Source of the DNA: Alistipes sp.
GTDB lineage: Bacteria; Bacteroidota; Bacteroidia; Bacteroidales; Rikenellaceae
Reading direction: 5' to 3'
NCBI GenBank assembly: GCA_017631035.1
Contig: JAGBUB010000038.1
Coordinates: 1 to 64,000, forward strand
Length of the DNA: 64,000 nt
Shown: piece after piece, positions 1 to 8,663 of the stretch
Layout of the letters: every line of letters starts with the position of its first letter
Numbering within the stretch: the first letter of the stretch is position 1
The notes under the pieces: generated by a model
Seen by the model: only the letters and a program-made list of their open reading frames with translations
Databases searched by the model: none
What the model was told of the DNA's origin: nothing
Translations under genes and position numbers: made by a program

Positions 1-1
1 A

Positions 2-2995
2 ACGGGTTATGCAACACAGGCAAAGAAGGACATTACCGGTTCAGTTGCCGTTGTATCTCGTGACGCTATTGCAGAGCAGCCCGTATCATCATTCGCTGAG
101 GCATTGCAGGGTCGTGCAGCTGGTGTAACTATCACCAACGCTGGAGGTCCCGCAGGTGACTCTCAGATCCGTATCCGTGGTGTTGGTTCAGTTAACGGTT
201 CTGACCCCTTGATCATCGTTGACGGTGTACAGGGTGTGAACATTTCTTCAGTTAACCCCAACGACATCGAGACAATGCAGGTATTGAAGGACGCCGCAGC
301 TACCGCAATCTACGGTGCCCGTGCTGCTAACGGTGTAATCATCGTAACTACTAAGCAGGGTACAAAGGACGCTAAGGTTCGCGTATCTTACAATGGTTAC
401 ATCTCACTCGGTCAGATGGCTAACGACGGTTACAACACTTTGGGTGCTTGGGACTATATGAAGGCTGAGGAGCTCTCACAGTGGAACCAGGTTAACTACC
501 GTAATGCTGACATCACAAAGGTAGCTCACGACCAGTTCGGTTCTATCAACAACGGTGAGTTGCAGATGCCTTATACCATCGTTCCCGCAGGTTTGTCTAA
601 GGAGGCGGCTATGGAGCGTTTCGGCTCATACCAGGGTATGGTTGACTCTTATAAGTCTGACGGTACTAACTCTTGGGCACTTTCTTCTTACTACTACATC
701 AAGGAGGTTCTTGGTGGCTCTGAGGAGGAGGCACGCGCTGGTACTCAGTGGTTCGATATGGTAACACAGACTGCTGTATCACACAACCACGAGCTCTCTA
801 TCCAGGGTGGTAGCAACGCAGGTATGTACTCTATCTCATTCGGTTACTTGGATCGTGAGGGTACTATCAAGGAGTCTGGTTTCGAGCGTTATTCACTCCG
901 CGCTAACTCTACTTTCAACGCTGGTAAGCACGTTGTATTCGGTTTGAACATGAATACTTCAATTCAGAAGCGTGTTGGTGAGATGGGTGGTCAGGGTGAT
1001 GACTCTACATTCGGTCGTACTTACACTATGAACATGTGGGTTCCCGCTTACAACGTAGGTGGTGAGAAGGCTGGTTCACGTGGTAACGGTGGTCGTTCAC
1101 AGTCTGCTCTCGCATCTATCGAGAACGCACGTGGTGACTGGAGCCGTAACTTCCGTATGCAGGCTGCTGCTTTCATGGAGATTAAGGATCCTTGGATCAA
1201 GGGCTTGTCATTGAAGACTCAGTTCGCTGCATCTTTGAATGGCGGTTGGAGCAACACTTTCTCTGAGCCTACTATCGCTTGGAATAAGGAGGGTAGCGCT
1301 GTTAACTCATTCTCTGAGTCAGGTTCATGGTCATTCGACTGGCAGTGGACTAACACAGCTTCTTATAAGACTACTATCGCTGACAACCACGACTTGACAG
1401 TGATGATCGGTACTGAGGCTTTGAAGAACGGTTTCGGCCGTAACATCTCTGCTTCACGTCAGAACTACATTTTCCCCACAGATCCTAACACTTGGGTAAT
1501 TGACAATGGTGATTCTGCAACTATGACCAACGGTGGTGGTCAGGGTGGTATCAACACTATGTTCGGTATGTTCGCTCGTGCTGACTACTCTTACAAGGGT
1601 AAGTACTTGGTAACTGCAACATTCCGTCGCGATGCTTCTTCTCGTTTCGCAGCGAAGCACCGTTGGGGTAACTTCCCCTCAGTATCACTCGGTTGGCGTA
1701 TCTCTGACGAGTCATTCCTCGCTTCAGCTCACGACAACTGGTTGGATGACTTGAAGATCCGTGCTGGTTATGGTACTACTGGTAACTCTAACATCGGTAA
1801 CTACAACTTCGCAAACCAGTTCTCTAACTCAACTCAGTTCCTTTACAACATCGCTGGTGGTAACTCAGGTGCAGTTGTAGGTTATGCTTCATCATACATC
1901 GGTGATACCGAGGCACGTTGGGAGACTGTTGAGATGTTCAACGCTGGTATCGACTTGACAGCATTCCGCAACCGTTTGACTGCAAACGTTGACTTCTATG
2001 TAAAGAACACAACTGATATGTTGGTTCCCGCTTCTTGGACTATCCTCGCTGGTACAGCTTCTAAGCCCAATGTAAACATGGGTGATATGAAGAACACTGG
2101 TCTCGATGTTCAGGTTGGCTGGCGCGACAAGATCGGCAACTTCTCATACAACATCTCTGCTAACGCTTCTTGGTACAAGAATGAGGTAGTTAAGTTGGGT
2201 TCTGGTGACCTCTTCACTTCAACTCGTATCAACAACATGCAGATCACAACTGAGGGTCAGCCCGTTGGTATGTTCTACGGTTATACAACTGATGGTATCT
2301 ACACATCTGTTGACGATGTTATCAACTATGGTAAGGTTCCCTTCGGCGTATCTGACGCTGTTAACGAGGAGACTGGCAACTTGATCTGGCACGAGGATGC
2401 TCAGAACCAGGTAGGTCACTTCCGTTTCAAGGATATGAACGGTGATGGTAAGATCACTGCTGCTGACCGTACTATGATTGGTAATCCTCACCCTGATGTA
2501 ACTGGTGGTGTTAACATCGGTTTGGGTTGGAAGAACTTCGATTTGAGCACATACTTGTACTACTCAATCGGTAACGATTTGTACGCACACTACAAGTTGT
2601 ACACTGACTGGGGTCAGTTGGCTAACGTATACACTTACGAGCGCGTAGAGAACGCTTGGCATCCTGAGACTAACCCCAACGGTACAATGCCTATGTTCGT
2701 TCGTGGTGATACTCACGCTGAGACTAACGAGTCACACACTAACTACATTGAGGACGGTTCTTACCTCCGTATGCAGACTTTGACTTTGGGTTACACTCTT
2801 CCCAAGAAGTGGTTGAAGAAGATCAACATGTCTCGTATCCGCTTCTACGCTCAGATGTCTAACGTATTTACCATCACAGGCTACTCAGGTCTTGATCCCG
2901 AGGTTTACCAGGGTTCTGACCGCTCACGTGGTATCGACTATGGTTCATACGGTATGCCTCGTCAGTACTTGTTCGGTGTAAACATCGACTTCTAA
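2..2995 (+). CDS. SusC/RagA-family TonB-dependent outer-membrane transporter, 5' end missing
   Basis: The reading frame is open from base 2, so the gene begins upstream of the window; 997 codons are visible. The visible part starts in the plug domain (TGYATQAKKDITGSVA) and carries the SusC plug signature IRIRGVGSVNGSDPL at about visible residues 56-70. A long beta-barrel region follows and the protein ends in Phe (VNIDF), as usual for outer-membrane barrels. SusC proteins import oligosaccharides or peptides across the outer membrane using TonB energy, with a SusD lid lipoprotein; the partner gene follows 61 bases later. Codon use is strongly biased (GGT, AAC, CGT, TCT), much more so than in the following genes, which suggests high expression. 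The substrate cannot be told, because no glycosidase or regulator is next to the pair. Confidence 0.95.
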   Translation, partial: TGYATQAKKDITGSVAVVSRDAIAEQPVSSFAEALQGRAAGVTITNAGGPAGDSQIRIRGVGSVNGSDPLIIVDGVQGVNISSVNPNDIETMQVLKDAAATAIYGARAANGVIIVTTKQGTKDAKVRVSYNGYISLGQMANDGYNTLGAWDYMKAEELSQWNQVNYRNADITKVAHDQFGSINNGELQMPYTIVPAGLSKEAAMERFGSYQGMVDSYKSDGTNSWALSSYYYIKEVLGGSEEEARAGTQWFDMVTQTAVSHNHELSIQGGSNAGMYSISFGYLDREGTIKESGFERYSLRANSTFNAGKHVVFGLNMNTSIQKRVGEMGGQGDDSTFGRTYTMNMWVPAYNVGGEKAGSRGNGGRSQSALASIENARGDWSRNFRMQAAAFMEIKDPWIKGLSLKTQFAASLNGGWSNTFSEPTIAWNKEGSAVNSFSESGSWSFDWQWTNTASYKTTIADNHDLTVMIGTEALKNGFGRNISASRQNYIFPTDPNTWVIDNGDSATMTNGGGQGGINTMFGMFARADYSYKGKYLVTATFRRDASSRFAAKHRWGNFPSVSLGWRISDESFLASAHDNWLDDLKIRAGYGTTGNSNIGNYNFANQFSNSTQFLYNIAGGNSGAVVGYASSYIGDTEARWETVEMFNAGIDLTAFRNRLTANVDFYVKNTTDMLVPASWTILAGTASKPNVNMGDMKNTGLDVQVGWRDKIGNFSYNISANASWYKNEVVKLGSGDLFTSTRINNMQITTEGQPVGMFYGYTTDGIYTSVDDVINYGKVPFGVSDAVNEETGNLIWHEDAQNQVGHFRFKDMNGDGKITAADRTMIGNPHPDVTGGVNIGLGWKNFDLSTYLYYSIGNDLYAHYKLYTDWGQLANVYTYERVENAWHPETNPNGTMPMFVRGDTHAETNESHTNYIEDGSYLRMQTLTLGYTLPKKWLKKINMSRIRFYAQMSNVFTITGYSGLDPEVYQGSDRSRGIDYGSYGMPRQYLFGVNIDF

Positions 2996-3056
2996 TAGAT
3001 TTTAGAATTGATCTAACACTAACAGTAAATTATAACCTATTAAAACGATTATTAAT

Positions 3057-4889
3057 ATGAAAAAAGTATTATTATATTCAGCGTTCGCTTTGGGTACACT
3101 GACTATGAGTACTGGTTGTGGTGACAACTTCTTGATGCTCACCCCCGTATCAAGTACTTCAGAGGCTACCCTTTCTGATGCTGCGGGTGTTGACTACCTC
3201 TTGACAGGTGCTTACTCATCATTCAACAGTATGCTTTCATCAGCAGGTGGTATGGGTGAGGCTTCACTTACCAACTGGGTATGGGGCGATATCGCCGGTG
3301 GTGACGCTAACAAGGGTTCTACCGCATCTGACCAGCCTGACTTGACTCAGATCGAGACTTGGAACTGGTCTGCAGCTAACTCTTATATTAAGAACCGTTG
3401 GGATGCTGTTTACGAGTCTGTAAAGCGTGCTAACTCAGTTATCGCATTGGCAACTCAGTTGGGCGAGGCTCTTCCTAACGGCTCAGAGGTAATTGCTCAG
3501 GCTAAGTTCATCAAGGGTTTCTGGATGTATGAGGCTATCCGTATCTACGGTCCCGCTATCCCCTATGTAACTGTAGAGGATTATCAGGCTTCAACAGATC
3601 CCCAGGTATCTAACGTTGACGAGAGTGGCAACTACATCTACATTTGGGATAAGGTAGAGCAGGATCTTAAGGATGCTATCGCTGGTCTTCCCGAGACATG
3701 GCCTGAGGGTCAGCAGGGTCGTGCAACTTCATGGATGGCTAAGGCTGTTTTGGCTAAGTTGTACTTGAACTGGTCTTCACCTTATGATGGTTCAGCTGGT
3801 TACGGCACAGGTAACAAGTGGTCTGCACTTGAGGACTTGCTCGATGATATCATCGCTAATGGTAAGGACGCTAAGGGTAAGAAGTATCAGTTGGCTGAGA
3901 CATATCCTTCACTCTGGAACTATGAGACTTCAGACTGGACTGGTGAGTCTATATTCGATGTACAGTTCACATTCCACGGTACTACTTCTCAGACAAACTC
4001 TCCTCACCACACTAACGCTACAGAGTTCTCTGCAACTTTGGGCTTCGGTGGTTGGGGCTTCTACCAGCCTTCTTACGAGTTCGTTAACAGCCACATCGTA
4101 GATGACGCAGGTCTTCCTTTGCCTTTCGAGCAGTACACTGACATGCCTTCATTGACTCCCACAGGTTCAATTGACACTGACCTTAATACTTATACCGATC
4201 CTCGTATCGATGTAAACGTAGGTCGTTTCGGTGTTCCTTACCTCGATTGGGGTACTCCTGCTGATGTATCAGCATATATCCGTGACTACACTAACGGTGG
4301 TATGTACTTCAACAAGAAGGGTCACCACTGGAAGGCTGAGCGTGATGCTAACAAGGCTGTTACTAACCCCACTTCTACTCAGGTTAACCACCACATCATC
4401 CGTTTCGCTGAGATTCTGTTGATGCGTGCTGAGTGCCACTACAAGGCAGGTGAGTATGATAAGGTTATCGAAATCGTTAACCAGATTCGTACACGTGCTG
4501 CTCAGGCATTCGTTGCTGCAGACGAGACTACTTCTGGCGAGTACGTAATGGAGAACTTGACTGGCGAGGGCGCAGCTACTGTAGAGGGCGCTGCTGCTAA
4601 CTACCGTATCGGTCTCTATGACAGCTCATACGCTACTGCTGACAAGGCTTGGGATGCTTTGGAGCGCGAGTACCGTCTTGAGTTTGGTATGGAGGGTCAC
4701 CGTTGGTTCGACATCGCTCGTTGGGGTAAGGTTGCTGAGCGTTTGAACGCTTACGCTACTGCTGAGAGAAGCTTCGGTCTTGGTAAGTTCGTTAACACTT
4801 ACGACTCAAAGTGGGTTAACTTCCCCATTCCTCAGGCTGAGATTCAGACCGCTCAGGGTCGCTTCGTTCAGACTGCTGCTTGGAAGTAA
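3057..4889 (+). CDS. SusD/RagB-family outer-membrane lipoprotein
   Basis: This 610-residue protein starts with a lipoprotein signal peptide (MKKVLLYSAFALGTLTMSTGC, lipobox Cys21). SusD features follow: an N-terminal TPR-type region (DYLLTGAYSSFNSML, then WDAVYESVKRANSVI), the FIKGFWMYEAIRIYGPAIPY segment, and the C-terminal RLEFGMEGHRWFDIARWGK motif typical of the family. SusD proteins cap the SusC barrel and deliver ligand to it at the cell surface. The gene directly follows susC and precedes a strong terminator, so the two form the end of a transcription unit. Codon bias is as strong as in susC. The ligand is unknown. Confidence 0.95.
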   Translation: MKKVLLYSAFALGTLTMSTGCGDNFLMLTPVSSTSEATLSDAAGVDYLLTGAYSSFNSMLSSAGGMGEASLTNWVWGDIAGGDANKGSTASDQPDLTQIETWNWSAANSYIKNRWDAVYESVKRANSVIALATQLGEALPNGSEVIAQAKFIKGFWMYEAIRIYGPAIPYVTVEDYQASTDPQVSNVDESGNYIYIWDKVEQDLKDAIAGLPETWPEGQQGRATSWMAKAVLAKLYLNWSSPYDGSAGYGTGNKWSALEDLLDDIIANGKDAKGKKYQLAETYPSLWNYETSDWTGESIFDVQFTFHGTTSQTNSPHHTNATEFSATLGFGGWGFYQPSYEFVNSHIVDDAGLPLPFEQYTDMPSLTPTGSIDTDLNTYTDPRIDVNVGRFGVPYLDWGTPADVSAYIRDYTNGGMYFNKKGHHWKAERDANKAVTNPTSTQVNHHIIRFAEILLMRAECHYKAGEYDKVIEIVNQIRTRAAQAFVAADETTSGEYVMENLTGEGAATVEGAAANYRIGLYDSSYATADKAWDALEREYRLEFGMEGHRWFDIARWGKVAERLNAYATAERSFGLGKFVNTYDSKWVNFPIPQAEIQTAQGRFVQTAAWK

Positions 4890-4929
4890 TCTAACATAGA
4901 TACAACTTATACAAGCTAGGTTGATTTGC

Positions 4930-4965
4930 AAGGGTGCCACCGCAAGGTTGGCACCCTTCTTTTTT
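4930..4965 (+). terminator. Rho-independent terminator after susD
   Basis: The arms AAGGGTGCC and GGCACCCTT, extended by ACC/GGT around a GCAA loop, are followed by a run of T. It lies 40 bases after the susD stop. Confidence 0.9.
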
Positions 4966-4981
4966 GTTTATGAAAATATTT

Positions 4982-5013
4982 TTTGAAGTTTGTAAATATT
5001 TTTTATAAATTTG
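4982..5013 (+). promoter_or_regulatory. Bacteroidetes-type promoter for the DUF6057-like gene
   Basis: TTTG at 4982-4985, a 20-base spacer, then TAAATTTG at 5006-5013 fits the -33/-7 consensus. The predicted start near 5020 leaves a leader of about 90 bases. In it, CATCTCC (5057-5063) can pair with GGAGATG (5086-5092). Confidence 0.7.
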
Positions 5014-5112
5014 TATGGGTAAAATTTTGTTTTTTTCAAATGCTCGACACTACTACCATCTCCCATAAAACAAGAAAAAGAGCTCGGAGATGAGACCTAA
5101 ATGATTGTATAA

Positions 5113-6903
5113 ATGAACGCTAAGCACCTTTTTTCACTGAATAACCGCTTTCTTGCACCTATTGTAGTTGCTATTGGCGCGCTGGCTCTGGGCATTGAGT
5201 TACAATCGAGTCAGGAGTATATGTTTCATTACCGCGAGTCGCAGCAGCTGCTATTCCTCGATTGGAACTATGTTGCCGACCTGCTGATGCAATTCGGTGG
5301 CGTGGGCATATTTCTCTCACAATTTCTGGTGCAGTTCTTTATTCACCCGATTGTAGGTGCAGCCGTGACGGCAATCATCACAGGTATTACAGCGTGGATG
5401 TTGTGGCTCACACTTCGAAAAATATGTGACAACATAGCTCTTTTGCCACTTACGTTTGCGCCTTCGCTTATTCAGATACTCTACTTAACGACACCTTACC
5501 ACCATTATAGCGGTCTTGTTGCGATTATGGTTATGGCGATTGCGTTGTGGGCTTATACCCTACTCCGCACCAATAATTATAAGTTGCGCATCGCGATAGG
5601 TGCAGTAGCAAGCATTGCTATGTATCTAACCTTTGGTTCTGTAGGAGTGTTATTTGCCGTGTGTGCACTACTTTTCGATGCTATGACCAAGCGCGAGCGT
5701 TGGTATCTGAGCGCAATCTATGCCGCTATAGTGTGCATCGCAGGATCATACCTGGTAGCACGAGGCGAGATTATAGACTACGATTTTGCATATACTCCCA
5801 AGTTCTATTACGAGTTCTATGTGGTGATGACACCCTTCCTTAACTTAGCGTGGGTGGCCAGCATAGCACTCTTCGTTGTAGCCTATGCTCTTGGTTATGC
5901 AAAGAGACTAAATCAGTGGATTTCGGGCCTTGTTTTTGTAGTGATGTGTCTTGTTGTAACAGGCACTTATATGAAGCGCCACACTACAGAGATTAACAAG
6001 AGCGCATATCACTATATGACTTATTATCATCATATTGTGAACGAGGATTGGGATGCTATTCTAAATTCAAAGTTAGTTAACTATCAAAATCCGCTGAACA
6101 ATAATATCGTCAACTTTGCACTATCGAAGAAGGGCGAACTATTGGATAAATTATTCCTCTACCCACAGCCAAATGGCACATCGTCGCTGCTTAACGAGCA
6201 AATGGGAACATTCGTAGAGGAGCACTCGATTTATAGCGAGATTTACTACCATCTTGGTATCGTGTCACAGACACTAGAATTGTCGTTGGCTGCTATGGCG
6301 GGTACATATCCCGGCACACCGCTTTTGTTGCAGCAGTTCATCCGCAGCCGTGTAGTGATGGGCGACTATGACCTGGCCGAGAAGTTTGTCTATCGCCTTG
6401 AGAACACCTATGCCTACAAGGATTGGGCGCAGAAGCAGCGAGAGCTCCTGCACAACGACCAAGCCGTGGAGGCTGATCCGGAATATGGGTTGAAGCGCCG
6501 TTCGCTGCCCGATTTGAGCAGCGAATTTGTATCAATGCAAGGCCTTTTGTATGATTTAATAAAGGTACTTACCGCTAATCCCAACAACAACGTAGCACGC
6601 GAATATGCCATTGCTTGCTTGTTGTTAGGAAAGAACTTCGACGCAATCCGCTACTTCGTAGAGGAGTATTATGGCACGCCAATGTTGCCTACAATGCCTA
6701 CTCGCCTGCAGGAGGCTGTGGTAACATACTCGGAGCGTGATATGGATTATTGTCGCCGATATGGCGTAAGCGAGCAGACTATTTCTCGTTTTGCTTCGTT
6801 CCGTCAGAAGATTCTGAACATACGCCATCGCCAACCCAATGCAAACCCTAAATCGCAAATGAGCGAATTCCGAGATACGTTCTGGTATTATATGCTCAAC
6901 TAA
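5113..6903 (+). CDS. Polytopic membrane protein with a soluble C-terminal half (DUF6057-like)
   Basis: This 596-residue protein has about nine hydrophobic segments in its first 290 residues (for example FLAPIVVAIGALALGIEL and GGVGIFLSQFLVQFFIHPIV). A mostly helical soluble half of about 300 residues follows, with TPR-like spacing (LLQQFIRSRVVMGDYDLAEKFV, REYAIACLLLGKNFDAIRYF). I believe it matches the uncharacterised Bacteroidetes family DUF6057, but this is from memory and the function is unknown. It has its own promoter, and the next gene, a CxxCH lipoprotein, starts 39 bases after its stop, so the two are probably co-transcribed and may work together at the envelope. Confidence 0.75.
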   Translation: MNAKHLFSLNNRFLAPIVVAIGALALGIELQSSQEYMFHYRESQQLLFLDWNYVADLLMQFGGVGIFLSQFLVQFFIHPIVGAAVTAIITGITAWMLWLTLRKICDNIALLPLTFAPSLIQILYLTTPYHHYSGLVAIMVMAIALWAYTLLRTNNYKLRIAIGAVASIAMYLTFGSVGVLFAVCALLFDAMTKRERWYLSAIYAAIVCIAGSYLVARGEIIDYDFAYTPKFYYEFYVVMTPFLNLAWVASIALFVVAYALGYAKRLNQWISGLVFVVMCLVVTGTYMKRHTTEINKSAYHYMTYYHHIVNEDWDAILNSKLVNYQNPLNNNIVNFALSKKGELLDKLFLYPQPNGTSSLLNEQMGTFVEEHSIYSEIYYHLGIVSQTLELSLAAMAGTYPGTPLLLQQFIRSRVVMGDYDLAEKFVYRLENTYAYKDWAQKQRELLHNDQAVEADPEYGLKRRSLPDLSSEFVSMQGLLYDLIKVLTANPNNNVAREYAIACLLLGKNFDAIRYFVEEYYGTPMLPTMPTRLQEAVVTYSERDMDYCRRYGVSEQTISRFASFRQKILNIRHRQPNANPKSQMSEFRDTFWYYMLN

Positions 6904-6942
6904 TGCTGGAACACAAAAAATATTAATGCATTAACCAATCAA

Positions 6943-8418
6943 ATGACTATGAAGAGAATGAGATTTTTACTCTGCGTGGTGGCTGTCATTTCTTTGGCTG
7001 GTTGCTCAACACGCAACATTACCATAAGTCGCTCACTCGGCACCGAAGCCGACATTTTTCCCGACTATAAGGATATTGTCATCCCTTGCAACATCGCACC
7101 AATGAACTTCAACGTGCTGAGCGAAGGCGATCACCAACTCATCATCGAGGGTGCCGACTCGCAGTTGCAGGTAGCCGCAGAGGATGGCCTCTTCGACATT
7201 CCCATCAAGGAGTGGCGTCGTCTGTTGCGCGAGAATATGGGACAGAAACTACGTTTTACGGTGGCACGCGCCGAGGGTGGCGAGTGGCTTGCTCACGAGC
7301 CCTTCACGATGGAGATTTCGCCCGATTCAATCGATAGCCATATGGCCTATCGTCTGTTGCCCCCTGCCGAGCAGTGGCTCACAATCAGTATCCAGCAGCG
7401 TAATCTCGAAACCTTCGAGCAGAAGGTAATCTATGAGAATAAACTCTCGGAGAATAACTGCATCAATTGCCACACATTCCCCGCTCGTAATCCCAACAAG
7501 ATGATGTTCCACCTGCGTGCAAAGAACTACAACGGCACAGCGTATGTCAACAATGGCAAGGTGACAAAACTCAACACCAAGACTCCCGAAACTATTTCAA
7601 GCCTTGTATACCCCTATTGGCATCCCAGCGAGCGTTATATTGTAGTTTCAACCAACATCATCTACCAAAGCTACTACTACCACAGCGAGGATCGTATGGA
7701 GGTGTACGACGAGAAGTCTGACGTTGTGGTGTACGATGTTGAGAAGGGCGAGCTCTTCACTAATGAACTGCTCTCGTCACCCACAGCGATGGAGACCCTG
7801 CCCACATTCTCTCCCGATGGAAAGAAACTCTACTATTGTACGGCCGAGAATGTCGAGAACATCGGTTTGAACATCGAAAAACTAAAGTATAGCCTCTGTA
7901 GCGTAGATTTCGATGCCGAGAAGGGCGAAATTGGCACTAAGGTTGACACTCTGTTCAATGCTCCGCTCGATGGTCGTAGCATTAGTTTCCCCCGTATTTC
8001 ACCCGACGGCAAGCAGATGGTCATCGTTCTGATGCGATACGGCAACTGGTCAATCAACCACAAGGATGCCGACCTCTATACGCTTGACCTCACCACAGGC
8101 GAAATAAAGCCCATCGACATCCTTAATACCGATGAGGTGGAGAGCTACCACTCGTGGAGCTCAAACAGCCGCTGGATGGTCTTCAGTAGCCGTCGCGACG
8201 ACCGACTCTACACTCGTCCCTACTTCACCTACGTGAGCGAGGATGGCACCTACCACAAGCCATTCCTTTTGCCACAGCGCAATCCGCTTACTCACTACCG
8301 TGACATTCTACACGCCTATAACATTCCCGAACTCATTAGTGGCGAGGTGAAGGTTAAGGCACACGACATTGCAACCGCTATGCGCGAAGAGGGTACTACC
8401 CTAACCTTCCGCAAGTAA
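6943..8418 (+). CDS. Lipoprotein with a CxxCH motif and TolB-like PD40 repeats
   Basis: This 491-residue protein has a lipoprotein signal (lipobox LAGC, Cys21). ATG at 6949 is an equally possible start, two codons in. Residues 173-177 read CINCH, the form of a c-type haem attachment site, within ENNCINCHTFPARNP. The C-terminal half carries beta-propeller PD40/TolB-like repeats: TFSPDGKKLYY near 289, RISPDGKQMVIV near 351, and SWSSNSRWMVFSSRR. There is one CxxCH only. Whether haem is really attached is not shown, and a metal or disulphide role is possible. The substrate or partner is unknown; the preceding membrane protein is the obvious candidate. A strong terminator follows. Confidence 0.8.
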   Translation: MTMKRMRFLLCVVAVISLAGCSTRNITISRSLGTEADIFPDYKDIVIPCNIAPMNFNVLSEGDHQLIIEGADSQLQVAAEDGLFDIPIKEWRRLLRENMGQKLRFTVARAEGGEWLAHEPFTMEISPDSIDSHMAYRLLPPAEQWLTISIQQRNLETFEQKVIYENKLSENNCINCHTFPARNPNKMMFHLRAKNYNGTAYVNNGKVTKLNTKTPETISSLVYPYWHPSERYIVVSTNIIYQSYYYHSEDRMEVYDEKSDVVVYDVEKGELFTNELLSSPTAMETLPTFSPDGKKLYYCTAENVENIGLNIEKLKYSLCSVDFDAEKGEIGTKVDTLFNAPLDGRSISFPRISPDGKQMVIVLMRYGNWSINHKDADLYTLDLTTGEIKPIDILNTDEVESYHSWSSNSRWMVFSSRRDDRLYTRPYFTYVSEDGTYHKPFLLPQRNPLTHYRDILHAYNIPELISGEVKVKAHDIATAMREEGTTLTFRK

Positions 8419-8436
8419 ATACCACTTGCTCACACT

Positions 8437-8474
8437 ACCTGCCTGACATTTATATGTTGGGCAGGTTTTATTTT
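8437..8474 (+). terminator. Rho-independent terminator after the CxxCH lipoprotein gene
   Basis: ACCTGCC (8437-8443) pairs with GGCAGGT (8460-8466). The stem continues inward through TGACAT/ATGTTG and is followed by TTTATTTTG. Confidence 0.85.
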
Positions 8475-8601
8475 GCTCTATTTTTGCAATTCGAAACCAC
8501 ACAAAATACCTCGTCGACAATAATACGTGGAAGCATTTTGACGTTATATTACTGAGGATTTAAATCGGGAGCTATTTTGAAGTGAAATTTCAAACTTTTA
8601 T

Positions 8602-8633
8602 TTTGAAATCTGGCGTTTTATGTATTATCTTTG
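8602..8633 (+). promoter_or_regulatory. Promoter of the glpABC operon
   Basis: TTTG (8602-8605), exactly 20 bases, then TATCTTTG (8626-8633) is a near-perfect Bacteroidetes promoter. Transcription should start near 8640, which rules out the upstream in-frame TTG at 8631 as the glpA start. Confidence 0.85.
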
Positions 8634-8663
8634 TATATAGAACCTAAAAATTACCTAATTACG

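Noticed and set aside
8631..8663. TTG at 8631 as the glpA start
   Set aside because: It lies inside the -7 box of a near-perfect promoter. The ATG at 8664 begins the family-conserved sequence.
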